A stretch of DNA of 64,000 nt from Ochotona curzoniae (GCF_017591425.1 NW_024466512.1:26155501-26219500); one strand, 5' to 3'. Shown: positions 21,421 to 33,214, counted from the first letter of the stretch. A program made the numbers and translations. Notes: generated by a model from the sequence alone, not told the origin.

Positions 21421-23357
21421 GTGTAGCAGCATTAGAACTGGAGGAAAATGGTATGTCCAGCTACTCTGACACATTTGTTATTCATAGTAGTCATAGAGAA
21501 CTGCAACTCAGAAAGGTGGAGTCCATAGCCTGATGTCACACAACTAGGGGGAGGGAAAGCCAGGATACATAGTCACCTCCCACAACTCTGAATGCCATGC
21601 TCCTTCTGCTTCAGCACCACGGTCACCAAGTATGTCTTCTGGGTGAACGAGAGTGGCAGTCCCTTGCCTCTGCTTGGGCCTGGTTGCAGCCTAAGTTGCT
21701 ATTGATAGTGTGACATTATTGCGTTTTTCTCCTGGGGAGGAAAACCGTGTCCAGACAAGTGAGGCGCCTTTCCTCTGCTCCGGGCCAGGTTTACAGCAGC
21801 CCTTAGCTCACTGCTTCCCTTTCCCTTTCCGGGTTTGTCCTAGTTTATCTTTGGGCAGGGAAAGCATCAGCAACGGTTTCTAAGTAAATAGAAGAATTGC
21901 ACATTCAGGGCTATGGTTTCAGCCACTCAGTTCCTCTTGCTTCAGCTGGCCGCTTCAGGCTGTGGTCACTGCTACTCCTCTCTCTCAGTCCTGATTCAGT
22001 GGCAGCACCTGTCAGCAGTGTTCTTCTTGGGGAAGGCAGAAGGCGGGAAGGCTGAGGAGAGAGAGACTGAGAGGGAGTCTGTCTTATCCAAGCCACAGTC
22101 TGTCAGGCCCAAAGCAGGTGTGACTCTTCAAGTTCTACCACCATGCCTGGAGAGTTGGGTGCAGGATGGGGTGTGCTCGTCTGTGTATTTCCTTTTCTAA
22201 GTCTTACCTTTGAGCTTCTGGGCAGTACTTCAACACCTGGGTTGTTCTGTTGAGGGTAAGTTTGCAGAATGGTGGAGGTTAGGGAAAGACAAGCTGTCTG
22301 CCCACCTGAGCATGAATGACATGCTTCTATTATGTAAGTTCCAGATTACTGCGAATCATCTGACATCGTTGCCCTTGGTCTGAAGTGTCTCTGGGTCAGT
22401 CTAGAGCTGCATACTGGCAGTGGGGGTGTCTACCCTGAACGCCCAGGCTCCTCTGTTGACTAACCAATACTACATGACTACAGATGCCTGCATTGAGAAA
22501 AGTACTGTAAGATTCCAGGGCCTTCGGATGCTTTTTCCTTAAGGAGTGCTGCAACCTGTATCCCTCAGCACTTCTCTGTTTCCTTTGTGTTTTCCCAAAG
22601 TGAGAACTAGATGATGTCTAGTGTCCTCTTTGGCTCAGAAATCCCGTGGCTTGGAACAAGACCAGTGTCCGGCCTTTAGACCTTCTGAAGCCACTTTGGG
22701 CCTTCTTGGCTCCTTCTTGGCTCCTGGCCATATGGAGCCTCTGATCCTCCCTGTCTTGGATCCTCAGGCTTGAGTCCTAGGCGTGGAGCTACAAGGTCCT
22801 CGGCCAAGGGCTTGGACTGCGTCAGCAAGTCTTTGCTCTAGAATAGCACTCAGCATGTGCTTGCTTCCTTCAGGGACGTCTCCTTCCTTAGAAAAAAATA
22901 GCTGCAGAGATGCTTGTAAGGATGTGCTTCAGGCAGGCGTTCTGAGCTGGAGAGGGTGGCTTCGCGGACACAGGTCCCCGTGTGAGGAGGATGTTACTGC
23001 ATTCAGAGTGACCCCGAAACCCACCCCCGCTTGCTGGCAGTGGTCCTTACCTGGTGCCCTTTGAGACAATTAACCTGGATATGAAACCAGCAGCAACTGC
23101 AGCAGCCCACAAGAGCAAGTCTTCTCTGAAGTTCAGCCATCATCACACCAAGAGCCTGGGACTTGAAGGCTGTCCCAAGGGCTGTCAGCTCACGTGGCAG
23201 TCCCTGCTCATTCCTGTGGCAGCCTCAGGTTCTGGGTGTGTTTGGAGCTTGTGGTCTGCCAGAGTACTGCCCTGCCAGCTATCGCCCTTACAAGGAAGAG
23301 GGTTTGTCTTAAATTCCATATTATTCGATGTGCTTCATCTTATAATCACTGAAGTGT
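21421..23357. other. Non-coding unique sequence
   Basis: No recognisable family. Short (GA)-rich stretches occur near 22055-22080. No CpG island is evident. Confidence 0.4.
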
Positions 23358-23541
23358 TTCTCTTCTCTTCTCTTCTTTTCTTTTCTTTTCTTTTCTCTTC
23401 TTTTCTTTTCTCTTCTTTTCTTTTCTTTTCTTTTCTTTTCTTTTCTTTTCTTTTCTTTTCTTTTCTTTTCTTTTCTTTTCTTTTCTTTTCTTTTCTTTTC
23501 TTTTCTTTTCTTTTCTTTTCTTTTCTTTTCTTTTCTTTTCT
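23358..23541. repeat. (TTTTC)n pentanucleotide microsatellite
   Basis: About 180 bases of TTTTC units, with interrupted TCTTC units at the left end and a CCCTCCCTCC cap at the right. Because 5 and 3 share no factor it stays open in frame and simulates a long Phe/Ser/Leu-rich protein. Confidence 0.99.
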
Positions 23542-23587
23542 CCCTCCCTCCTTTTTATCCTTCAGTTATTTCATTCTATTTTGTTCT

Positions 23588-23639
23588 TTCTTTGGAAGGC
23601 AGAGTTGTAATGAGAGAGAGGGAGAGACAGAGATCTTTT
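23588..23639 (-). mobile_element. Old CSINE, tail-side part (split by insertion)
   Basis: TTTGGAAGGCAGAGTTGTAATG and GAGAGACAGAGATC are the tail-proximal box of a reverse CSINE whose remainder continues at 24002. Confidence 0.85.
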
Positions 23640-23985
23640 TTTTTTTTTAAAGCTTTGTTTTATTTTTTATTGGAAAGGCCAATACACAGAAAGGAGATAC
23701 AGAGAGAAAGATCTTGTGTCTGTTTTGTGTCTGTTTCTGTTCACTCCCCAGGTGGCCACAACAGCTGGAGCTGATCTGATCTGAAGTCAGGAGCTAGGAG
23801 CTTCTTTCAGGCTTCCCATGCAGGGTGCAGGGTCCCAAGACTTTGGGTTGTCCTCAACTGCTTTCCCAGGCTACAAGCAGGGCGCGGGACAGGAAGTGTA
23901 TCAGCTGGGACACGAACCAGCATCTATATGGGATCCCGGTACAGGCAAGGGGAGGATTTAGTCACTAGGCTGCCACACTGGGCCT
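23640..23985 (-). mobile_element. Younger CSINE inserted inside an older CSINE, 16-bp target duplication
   Basis: Full-length reverse CSINE with a T-rich tail, TATTGGAAAGGCCAATACACAG, ATATGGGATCCCGG and the head CACTGGGCC. Identical flanks GAGACAGAGATCTTTT at 23624-23639 and 23986-24001 lie within the older SINE. Confidence 0.95.
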
Positions 23986-24001
23986 GAGACAGAGATCTTT
24001 T

Positions 24002-24207
24002 ATCTGCTGGTTCACTTCCCCAAATGGCTGCAATGGCCAGGAACTTCTTCCTGATCTCTCATTTGGGTGCGTGGGCCCAAGAACTTGGACATCCTCCACT
24101 ACCTTCCCAGGCACACGAGCAGGGAGCTGGATCAAAAGTGGAACAGCCAGGATTTAAACTGACTCCCATATATGTTCTTTACCTGCTATGCCACAATACT
24201 AGCTATT
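24002..24207 (-). mobile_element. Old CSINE, head-side part (continues 23588-23639)
   Basis: ATCTGCTGGTTCACTTCCCCAAATGG resumes exactly where the left part stopped. GAGCAGGGAGCTGGATCAAAAGTGG and TATGCCACAATACTAGC follow. Confidence 0.88.
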
Positions 24208-24743
24208 CCTTTTCATCAAGCTGTTCATTTATTTAATGCCCCAGGGTAGAGTTTTTGTGGATATTGATGGCAAATGTCTTGGTGCCCACTTCTAGAAACT
24301 TCCTTCTGTTAACTATATGATGCCTCATCTTTCCACAGCAGGTTTCTTTTTGGAGGTTTGTGAAGGATCAGAGAGAGTGATTCACCAGGGACAGTTGCAC
24401 ATTCTTTCAGCTGTCCCTGGAAGTGATTCATCTGAGCCTGGAACCCCGCCTCCTTCAAGTGACTGTGGCTCTCCTTTTTACCGCACACCTGTCCCCTGCT
24501 TCAGCTGCCTCTCACCAGAGCTGCCCTTTCCAGCTACAGGATTTTTCTCTCACATGGACCAGGTGGGAACATCACAGCCCACTAACTGCATCCACCCAAG
24601 GCCTTCCTGTATTTGCTTCTTGCTTTTATTAGCTTAGAAACAAAAGAAATCCCTACCCTGGATGATTGTTGACAGTTCTCACATGTTTTAGCTTGGGTCA
24701 GACTGCAACCCGCAGCACCTTCTTCTAACAAGTGCCACTGCCA
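24208..24743. other. Non-coding unique sequence
   Basis: Frames near 24317-24637 overlap in two phases without family motifs. No repeat recognised. Confidence 0.4.
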
Positions 24744-24753
24744 TTTGTTGAGC

Positions 24754-25118
24754 CTTTTTTTTTTTGAAGATTTATTTATTTCTAATTTGAAAGGTAGACT
24801 TACAAAGATAAGCAGAGACAGAGAGGTAGGTCTTCCATTCACTGTTTTGCTCCCAGTATGGCTGCAATGGCCAGAGCTGACCAGTCCAAAGCTGGGAGCC
24901 AAAAACCCCTTCCAGGTCTCCCACAGGGGCACAGGGTCCCAAAGACTCGGGCCATCCACCATGGCTTTCCCAGGCCAAGAGCAGAGAGCCAAGTCAGAAG
25001 TGGAGCAGCTGGGACATGAACTGGTGCCCATATGGAATTCTAAGCGTGCCAGGCCCATCTGGGATACCTGCACCACTTGGTGGAGAATCAGCCTATTAAA
25101 CCATTGCCCCAGCTCTTC
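24754..25118 (-). mobile_element. CSINE, reverse, with 10-bp target duplication
   Basis: A T-rich tail, GAAGATTTATTTATTTCTAATTTGAAAGG, TATGGCTGCAATGGCC, AAGTGGAGCAGCTGGGACATGAACTGGTGCCCATATGG, and a head extended by a short extra segment before CATTGCCCCAGCTC. Flanks TTTGTTGAGC occur at 24744-24753 and 25119-25128. Confidence 0.92.
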
Positions 25119-25128
25119 TTTGTTGAGC

Positions 25129-26790
25129 TTTAATCTGCTCCTTCCACCTGTGGCTAACATGTGGCATTCCAATGCCAGGAGTGCTTTGCAGCCATCCGAA
25201 GGGCTTTCCAGTGTTTTCCTGCTCCAGAGCTCCCCACTCTATTTGGACTGTCTAGTTTTTCTCCAAACTCAGGTAGTCCCTGAGTTCCTGCTTACCCTTC
25301 CAGGAACTCTGCCTCTCACCATGGCGTTGCCTGTAGTTTTAAGTTGGCACTGCCTCTCTGGGTTGTCTGGCATCACTATGGAGCACTGACCACCCAGAAC
25401 TTGTTTTCCTTCTTCTTCCTCCCCAAGAGACCACTTCTTTGAGATCCCACCCAGGTCACGGTTGGGCCAGGCCCATTCATCCCTCTGCCAGGGTTGAGTT
25501 CTCAAGGAGCTTTCGGGCCTCTCCCTGAACTGAGGCACAAGGCCAAGGCAGCCTAGCCCCTAGGTCCGAAGCCAGGGGCCAAGAAAGGATCCAGTCAAGG
25601 AGGGGCTACAGAGGGAATAGCTGCCAGGGCTAAAAGCAGAACAGGTGGGGTAGGGAGAAGAGGAGGCTACGGGGAAATATGAGTCTAAGATCCAGGTGTC
25701 CCAGGCCAATGGAAGGAACCAGGCAAGTCCACTTTGCTCCCACTCGATGTTGGGAGGGTACCCTCTGTGTCACTGTCTAGATGGGGATGAGTGAGTTAAA
25801 GGGGTTCTCTCCTGGAGCCTAGAAGTGCCTCACATATCCTCATTGTAACTTTGCTGTTGGAGCAGAGGAATGCATCTTAAAAACGTTATTACAAGATTGC
25901 TAAGACTCAGACTAATTAAAATTTCAGTTGAGTGACCGTGGAAAGGAATGGAAGGTGGAAAATCACAGTGAGATGTTGATTTAAGGAGAGTTTTCTGAAG
26001 AACCCATTTTAGGAATGTGCATTTGCATGCACACAATGGAAGTGCTAATTAAAATTATTTTCACACAGTCATTTCAGTAGTGCCAGGCCTGCTGCCTGGC
26101 AACATTTACATGGTGGAAGGGAGCATAACTTTGAAAATAGGAAAATCCTACTCCCTTCCTCTAATCAACTCAGATATACTTGTGAACCTTACATTTCCAA
26201 GGCACTGTGACTGTGAAACCTGGCATCTGCCCTTTCAGGTGCTCAGTAAGAGATGTGTCTTGGGGGTAGAAAACCCTTCCAGAGTGTCCTCAAGTCAGAG
26301 CCACATGCGGTTGACTCTGTCTCAGGAGGTGAAGCGTTGGCAGGAATGAACTGAGTATGAGTACCCAGTATATTCTGCCTGTTGAGATAGACCACACCTG
26401 TTCATGTGATTTTAGAACCTGGGAGCATCTTACTCAGGTTGGGGGAGGGCTCCCCACCCTCCAAATTGAGTCGTCCAATTTTCTTAGCAAGTAGTCACCC
26501 AAAATTTTAAGCATTAGTGTTATCATCATTGAGAGTTCTTTGGCATCAGCAGTAAACTGGCCCCAGCTATTTGCGGCCTCGGACTTTGCCCTGGGGAGTG
26601 TGGGTGGGGTTGATCTGACCTGGAGGTGATGTGGAAACCTTTCAGTTCTGAGGAACACTGCCACCTTATCTTAAAACCAAAAGCAAAAACAACAAAAAAA
26701 TCCCTAGTATTTGAGAAGGCAGCTTGGTGTAGCCCAGGGCCCAGTAGACCCAAAGTAAATATTTGCAGATGGAAGTTTATTAACTCTGTG
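25129..26790. other. Non-coding unique sequence
   Basis: No SINE, L1 or exon was recognised. 25970-26060 contains an AT-rich block (CATTTGCATGCACACAATGG) reminiscent of conserved non-coding DNA, but this is unproven. Confidence 0.35.
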
Positions 26791-26965
26791 ATGAAGGATA
26801 CAGGGTCCGGAGACTCATGGACTCAGTTTCAAATCCTGCCTGTCTGCCATTTGCTCGTCTTAAACTCTCAGCTGGAGATTCACCTCAATCTCATTTTCCC
26901 GATTTGTGAAATGGAGATGATTATGAGGACAGTCCTAGCATCATGGTGTCCACATGAATATCATA
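26791..26965 (+). mobile_element. MIR element
   Basis: GATACAGGGTCCGGAGACTCATGGACTC, GTTTCAAATCCTGCCTGTCTGCCATTTGC, TCTCATTTTCCCGATTTGTGAAATGGAGATGATTATGAGGACAG follow the MIR order (tRNA-like head, core, TGTAAAATGGGGATAATAAT block). Confidence 0.7.
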
Positions 26966-26995
26966 ACTTAGGATGCTAGATTGCATAGTCTAACA

Positions 26996-27200
26996 TGTGG
27001 TAGCACAGATTCTGGGGTCAGGCCACTCACAGATACCACTTATAAGCTGTGGAACCCTGAGCATGTTATTGGACTTCTCTGGGCCTTTGATTTCTTGTCC
27101 ATGAAACTTGGATGAACCCATCACCCTTATCAGAAGGTGCTAAAAAGCACCTTTTGCCGGCATGATAGAACTCTATAAATGTTTGCTACATTTTGAAAAG
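26996..27200 (+). mobile_element. Second MIR element, adjacent and same orientation
   Basis: GTAGCACAGATTCTGGGGTCAGGCC, ACCACTTATAAGCTGTGGAACCCTGAGC, CTCTGGGCCTTTGATTTCTTGTCCATGAAA and GATAGAACTCTATAAATGTTTGCTA follow MIR order to its 3' terminus. Confidence 0.75.
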
Positions 27201-27871
27201 TATAAAACTGCTGCTGTTATTCTGTTTGAGATATTACAAAGGAGCTGTGGGTTAGATACAGTGCAGGTATTACTCTGTACCTCTTCATTCCTTATTTGTT
27301 GTTATTGTAGCTGAAGGGAAAAGGTGAAGTTCGGGTGGATGTGATGGGTGTGCGAAAGTAGACCTGGCTGGTAAATCCAGGAAAGGGATCAGCCCCCATG
27401 GGACTTGCTCGATAGCATGAAAGAGGTGCACCTGTACATGTCTGTCAAGTTTCCAGGGGTAGGTATGAATGTTATATGCCTTTAATATGATACACCTGGA
27501 GACAACTGGAGAACTTCTGTACCTCTTCCCACCCCTTGTTCTAATGTGAATGATCCCAAAGCATTTTGCTGAAAGTCTCTATGAAGTATGATATTGAACT
27601 TGTCCCCTCTCTCTAATTGGGTCTCTGGGACTTAGGAAAGCAGCCAATTCTTTTTTTCTGAGACTGAGTGCCTGGTGACAGCTGCTCTTAGAGTGGACAT
27701 TGGAGACTAGATGATGGTGCTGCATTTCCAGGTCTGACTTCAGAGCTGTCAGAATGCTCTTCCTCCTTTGCCCTGTCTTTAGGGGGTGGGAACTCTTCAT
27801 TACTTGTAAGAAACTTAACTTGAAAGGCAGTGTCTATCAGTGAGTAGAAAAATAGCTCTATTGAAGACTTG
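27201..27871. other. Non-coding unique sequence
   Basis: No repeat or exon supported. Confidence 0.4.
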
Positions 27872-27884
27872 TCAATCTCTTTTC

Positions 27885-28204
27885 TTTTCTTTTTTTTTTA
27901 AAGATTTATTTTTTAATTTTTGTTGGAAAGGCGGATATACAGAGAGGAAGATCTTCCGTCTGATGATTCACTCCCCAAGTGAGCGCAACGGCCAATACTA
28001 TGCTGGTCCGAAGCCAGGAGCCTCTTCCGGGTCTCCCACGCGGGTGCAGGGTCCCAAGGCTTTGAGCCGTCCTTGACTACCTTCCCGGGCTACAGGCAGG
28101 GAGCTGGATGGGAAGCAGGGCTGCTGGGATTAGAACCGGCGCCCATATGGGATCCCGGGCATGCAAGGCGAGGACCTTCACCACTGCACCATCGCGCCGG
28201 GCCC
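27885..28204 (-). mobile_element. CSINE (young), reverse, 13-bp target duplication
   Basis: Near-consensus reverse copy with CACTCCCCAAGTGAGCGCAACGG, AGAACCGGCGCCCATATGGGATCCCGG and head ATCGCGCCGGGCCC. Flanks TCAATCTCTTTTC at 27872-27884 and 28205-28217 are identical. Retained CpG sites point to recent insertion. Confidence 0.97.
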
Positions 28205-28217
28205 TCAATCTCTTTTC

Positions 28218-29259
28218 ATGTAGGCAGATATCTTTAGCAGAAAATGGTTATAGGTTTGTTCACAACATGAGTACTCCTCCGCCTGCTGTAATATAAGGGG
28301 TTAAAATATAAATAAGATTCTATATGAGTGGTGGAAGGTGCTTTAGTACTTAAGTTCTATTTTTGAGCCCTGAGATCCAGTTGCTTCCTGTTGCCAGCTG
28401 AACTTGGGGCTGCTGTATTAGATGAAAATATATTCCTATCTTCAAATGTAGACAACAGGACATTCTGTCCTCCTAATCTCAGTGTTTGAATTGGGTGTTG
28501 CAGGAAACTTGGCACCCTCCCTTTCTTTTCAAAATAATAAACAGAAATGATGTGGCCTCATGTTTCATCTGATGGGGCTTAGATGCTATTGCCTCATAAA
28601 GGCTGATTCATAGACAAATGGGAACTAATTATAGTAGCTTAGAAATAATATCCCTGTTTAAATTTGGCAAGGCAAGATGCCTTGCATGTTTTGTAGGACA
28701 TGAGAGACTGTCTCTCCAGTGGTGTGGAGGTGACTTACCCAGTTCTGTTTTAGCCCACAGTAGTTATGCTGGTTCATTACCTGCCATCTCTATTCATCCA
28801 TTTAACAATTACGATACTCTGTCACAAACACCCTGCATACGAACATTGAGTACTGCTTGCTGTATCTTGGTCTTTGTTGATACCTGTCAACTGTATTTTA
28901 AAAATTTTAAATTTTGGATGGACATTAATTCACTTAGATGCCTAATAGATGGAATATAATATTTCAACTCAAATATCCAGCATAAACTGATTGTTCCTGG
29001 CACTTACTAAGAGCCTGCCAGCCCTTCTCTTCATTATACAGAATATATCGAGAATTACAATCCACTATGTTTTTAAGAATCAACTCTCTTGAGTAAAGAA
29101 AATGATTGATGTGGTTTTGTTGTTGTTGTCCTAAGCATTTCAGAATCTCTACAAAGAAAAATTACAAGAACTTACTTAACTTGGATGTTACTGTATCTCC
29201 CCATGCTGCTGCTATTAGGTTGGGAAACAACTTTGTTTTTCATTTGCCTTAAATAAGTA
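28218..29259. other. Non-coding unique sequence
   Basis: AT-rich with no recognised family. A 113-codon frame (28618-28959) has no motif support. Confidence 0.4.
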
Positions 29260-29640
29260 GGTGGCACATGACTATGCAAAATTTAAAAATCAGAGAAAAG
29301 CTTACAGTGAGAAGGCAGTCTTCTAACTTTTGTACATCCAGGCACCTCTCTCTAGAAGTCATCTTGGATACCATTTATTTACTTGCTGTTCTGGACATCT
29401 TTGTATGTGTAGCCATGTGTGGATGTGTGTTTCCTTCACATGAATGACATCATATGGTATTTTGAGTCTTTCTTTTGCTTTGTTTAACCATTGCCTTGGA
29501 GACCTTTCAATACCACACTGTGAACTACTACATTCTCTTTAATATCTGTCTTGTTTCCCAGGAGTAAATTATGTGATGGTTTGTGAATGGTATTTACGAT
29601 GTTTTAATCTGTTGTTCATAAAAATGTACAGTAAATAATC
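29260..29640 (+). mobile_element. Ancient L1 3' UTR (L1M-like)
   Basis: ACTTTTGTACATCCAGGCACC, GGATGTGTGTTTCCTTCACATGAATGACATCATATGGTA, CTTTTGCTTTGTTTAACCATTGCCTTGGAGACCTTTCAATACC and ACTACATTCTCTTTAATATC reproduce the order of the old mammalian L1 3' UTR segment, in diverged form. Confidence 0.7.
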
Positions 29641-29649
29641 TCATGCACC

Positions 29650-29790
29650 TGTTGTTGGCTAGGCACTGTCAGTGGAGCCAAAGGATCTGGGCTTAAGCTC
29701 TGGTTTCTGTATTTATTATTGAACTAAATGAACTTAATCTCTTTGTATCTCTTTATTTGTAAGTTCATGGTTACATTGTAGGTGGCATGT
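29650..29790 (+). mobile_element. MIR, diverged
   Basis: GTGGAGCCAAAGGATCTGGGCTTAAGCTCTGGTTTCTG, then CTTAATCTCTTTGTATCTC and TGTAAGTTCATGGTTAC follow MIR order in forward orientation. Confidence 0.5.
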
Positions 29791-29813
29791 GATGATTAAA
29801 AACCATTACTCTG

Positions 29814-30137
29814 GGCCTGGTATAATAGCCTAGTTACTAAAGTCCTCACCTTGCACACACTGGGATCCCATAAGAGCGCCAGTTCTAATCCTGGCGACCC
29901 CACTTCCCATCCAGCTCCCTGCCTGTGGCCTGGGAATGCAGTCGAGGATGGCCCGAAGCCTTGGGATCCTGTACTCGTTTGGGAGACCCAGAAGATGCTT
30001 CAGACTCCTGGCTTTGGATTGGCTTAGCTCCTACCATTGTGGTCACTTGGGGAGTGAATCAGTGGATGGATGATCTTCCTCTTGGTCTCTCTTTCTCTCT
30101 TTATATCTGACTTTATAAAAAATAAATCTTTAAAAAA
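29814..30137 (+). mobile_element. CSINE (young), forward, with long target duplication
   Basis: GGCCTGGTATAATAGCC head, TTCTAATCCTGGCGACCCC, GCCTGTGGCCTGGGAATGCAGTCGAGG and an AAAAATAAATCTTT(A)n tail. Flanks ATTAAAAACCATTACTCTG (29795-29813) and ATTAAAAGCCATTACTCTG (30138-30156) differ by one base. Confidence 0.96.
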
Positions 30138-30156
30138 ATTAAAAGCCATTACTCTG

Positions 30157-32219
30157 TATAGCACGAATTAGTGCTGGACAAGTAGAGAGGTTTGTGTTTA
30201 CTAATTTTACTGCTTTGTGTGACGTGGATACACATGAATCCTAAGATGGGTTTTTCTCTGTGCACAGTTTTGAACCACTTCCAGTGGCTTTTAGAAACTG
30301 ACTAAGTTTATGTGCTCTTTCTGCCTCCTGGGTTGACTCTGATTTGATCTGTGTTCATCCTCCTCTCCTCTGATTCTTTATTACTTTTATCACATCCTGG
30401 AGGAAAAAAGGGTCGATGTTGTTTTAGGCCATTGTATTCAATGTGTTCAGACCCCTTTATAGGTGCAAAATGGATTGTCAGTAGTGATATTGTTTTCCCA
30501 AATGGCCTGGTTTTTCTCCTGTAATTGTTAGAGCCCTATAGTATTTAAATATTTGTGTTTAGTGCCTTAAAAGGTGATATGTATACAACTCAGTATTTAT
30601 TGACTCAATTAATGTTTCAAGTTACAAATAGATTATTTGGAAAAGACTATGGCGTGTACTGCTGGTGATTTAGTTGACTGTGGACATTCCAGGGTCTTAC
30701 ATCACTTGAAGAAGTCATCAAAGACACCACTTTTGGATTCAGACAAGCTATAATTGAATCCTCCATGTTGATGTTCGCTAGGTGCTTGCTCTTGGTCAAG
30801 TGTCTCAAGTTTTCACGGGTTTGGTTCTGTGACAGATGAATCTGCCTTTTCAGACTTCATGAAAGATGGCAGTGGAGTAGATGAAGAATCCAACAGAGCA
30901 GGTGCTCATGAGCCTTCTGTTCCTTTCATGCTCCTTCCCCAGGTTCCCACATCTTTCTGTCCTTGCACAGAGTCCCCTGGAGGTAACCCCCTCCACATTC
31001 TTAATTGCCCCCCTCCTCCTCCTCCTGCCCTGTCATTTGCTAGGGTGCTTTCTCTGGCTTGTCGGTAAGGACAGTTTATGTGTCAGTTGTTGTCACTTAC
31101 ATCCCACCTTCCTTGAGTTAATTGAGTGTTTAATGAATACCCGCAAACAAATTTATTGCATGCAAATTTACTGTCTCCTGATTCCAGTGAGGTCATTACT
31201 ATTTCTTTGAGAGCAGTAGCTAGCTAGCAAGAGTACTGCAAAATTGGAATTGGGACACAGTGATTTATGGAAGCAAACACAAGAATGTTCTTTTTATCCT
31301 GGGTCATTGCTTTGAAGAATATGGCCTACTTATGAAACCTCTTTTATGGATATTCTTTATTGTTAGTGAGAGTGTTAGTTGCAGGAGAGAATGTCTGGAA
31401 ACTAATTTCCTCAAACCTTCATTAGAATGGCTTTGGCAGGGGACTACTTTGTCTCTTTCTTTCTCTTCACCACCGTCTTACCCCCCAAATCCTGAGTTAG
31501 TTGGCTTGTACTCTTAGCCGGCCTAGCCTGATGCTGGGTTCATTGTGTTGGAAATGGGCTCCTGGGCAGTCAGGCAGCGGGGACTAATGCGCTAAGACTG
31601 TAGTTGGAAAGGATGCTAAGAGACTTTTGCCAGCTCCTTCAAGACACTTAGCTGGACAAGAGCTGCTCTACTTTGCATGAAGTGTTTTGTTGTGAATTTT
31701 TGAAATAGTAGCCGCACCCGTATTAAAATGTAAGAGTCAGCATGCTCTCCAAAGACAGGCAGGCCAGGTTCCTCCAAGCCCCAAAGACCACAGTTGTACA
31801 AACATAAATATTGGAATAATGAGAGCCACTGTTTCCATTTGGAATGTGCTTGTTCCTCACTTTCTCTCAGGCTTCCATGCATGTCCTTTTAGGTCTAATA
31901 CGCTTCCCATCGTCCGTGCAGGTTTTGAAGCTCTTTGATTTTGGACTGTTGTAGTGGGTGGGTAGATGTAGTAGTGAATGTTTATAAAGCCTCTTGTCAC
32001 TGAGATGTTATAAGGTGTCTATGCCTTGGCTTCCCTATTCAAGCAAAGTGCTGTCCATCACAGTAGGGTAGAGCTCAGGGAAGTGGCCTTCCTTGCAGTC
32101 ATAGCATCTGGGAACCAGCAGAACAAGTCAAACCCACTGATTGGGGCTGGGACACGTTGATCTGCCTTGTGGGAGCACTCTCAGTGATTTTGTCATACGT
32201 TGGTGTGTGGGGACCTCTG
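30157..32219. other. Non-coding unique sequence
   Basis: About 2 kb with no recognised repeat except a short (CTC)n at 31011-31026. Frames around 30829-31210 overlap in two phases. No convincing exon. Confidence 0.4.
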
Positions 32220-32395
32220 GCAGAATGATAAGACCAAAGGGCTGGAGGTTCAAGAGCCTGGGGGTGACGCCAGCCCCATCGCTTATCATCCGACTGACCT
32301 TGGGCAAGTGCGCTTTTCTTTCTTCTTACAGGGCTATTTTATAGAAATGTGTTCTACAGGATGTTGATGGGTGCTGTAAAAGCAAGGCTAGAGAG
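32220..32395 (+). mobile_element. MIR element
   Basis: GGAGGTTCAAGAGCCTGGGGGTGACG, GCTTATCATCCGACTGACCTTGGGCAAGTGCGC and CAGGGCTATTTTATAGAAATG match the MIR core and its post-core segment. Confidence 0.6.
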
Positions 32396-32611
32396 GACAG
32401 ATAATCCGGTGGAAATGCTGCTTTAGCTCAATTCAGCAGAGTTCTCTGTGACAAGACTGTTCAGATACTTAAAGGCCACTGAACATCCTTAAGAGTCTCC
32501 ATGAAAGAAGGCTGCTGACTCACCAACCTTCAACCATTGTTCTGCCACATACCTGCCCACAGGCCTGATAACAGCATTTTGTGGCACACACTTAGAGAAA
32601 GGCTGGCCTAG

Positions 32612-32789
32612 GGGTGGGTGGGAGACTGGGTGGGGCTTCTCCCTTAAAATCCCCCTTTACCTCAGATACATGAAGGAAACAATGTGGAAATAGTAGTCTT
32701 ACCCACTTTCCTGTAGCCCTTGAACCTTTTAATCCTAATTAACTATGTAAAGATTGTCAAAAATATAATAAAAAAATGAAAAAAAAAAA
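32612..32789 (+). mobile_element. 5'-truncated L1 3' end (type B) with target duplication
   Basis: About 180 bp of L1 3' end (CCTCAGATACATGAAGG, CAATGTGGAAATAGTAGTCTTACCCAC, TAATTAACTATGTAAAGATTG) ends in a near-pure A tail. Flanks AAAGGCTGGCCTAG (32598-32611) and AAAGGTTGGCCTAG (32790-32803) differ by one base, so both ends are defined. Confidence 0.85.
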
Positions 32790-32803
32790 AAAGGTTGGCC
32801 TAG

Positions 32804-33214
32804 CTAATGTGCTTTGAGCTCTGAGCTTGTGAATCAGTGAGAAATTCAGAAACCTCAAATGCAGATTGTCAGACATTTTGCCAGCATTTACAGTTTGGGT
32901 AAACTATATTTACGAAAGAAGTTGGGCATGGAGTTCGTGTGGAAGTGACTAAATAGTCAAGAATAAAGATTATTTATATATATATTTTTTAAATAAAGAA
33001 GTGAGTAGGAAGTTCAGGAAAAAAAAATGCCATTTTCTGGACATGATGGTCACCTGCCAGGAGACATATGTCTCATTTTAATTAGGTAATGTAAGGGGAT
33101 TTTAATAGCAAACTATTTATAAAGGGTGTGGGCGGGGCTTGGCACAAGCAACAGTGGTTGACGCAGGTCTGATATGCTCCCTGTATCTGAGATTTTGCAT
33201 GTGTTACACTCAGT
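32804..33214. other. Non-coding, AT-rich
   Basis: Contains a short TA-rich tract (32968-32990). No repeat family or exon recognised. Confidence 0.4.

Noticed and set aside
23054..23650. A 198-codon + strand open frame ending in a long Phe/Ser/Leu repeat
   Set aside because: Its open length comes from the (TTTTC)n microsatellite and a SINE tail; there is no conserved domain.
24745..25389. A 214-codon + strand frame and an opposite 196-codon frame (24582-25172)
   Set aside because: Both run through the CSINE at 24754-25118; CSINEs have few stops in several frames and the same peptide words recur at every copy.
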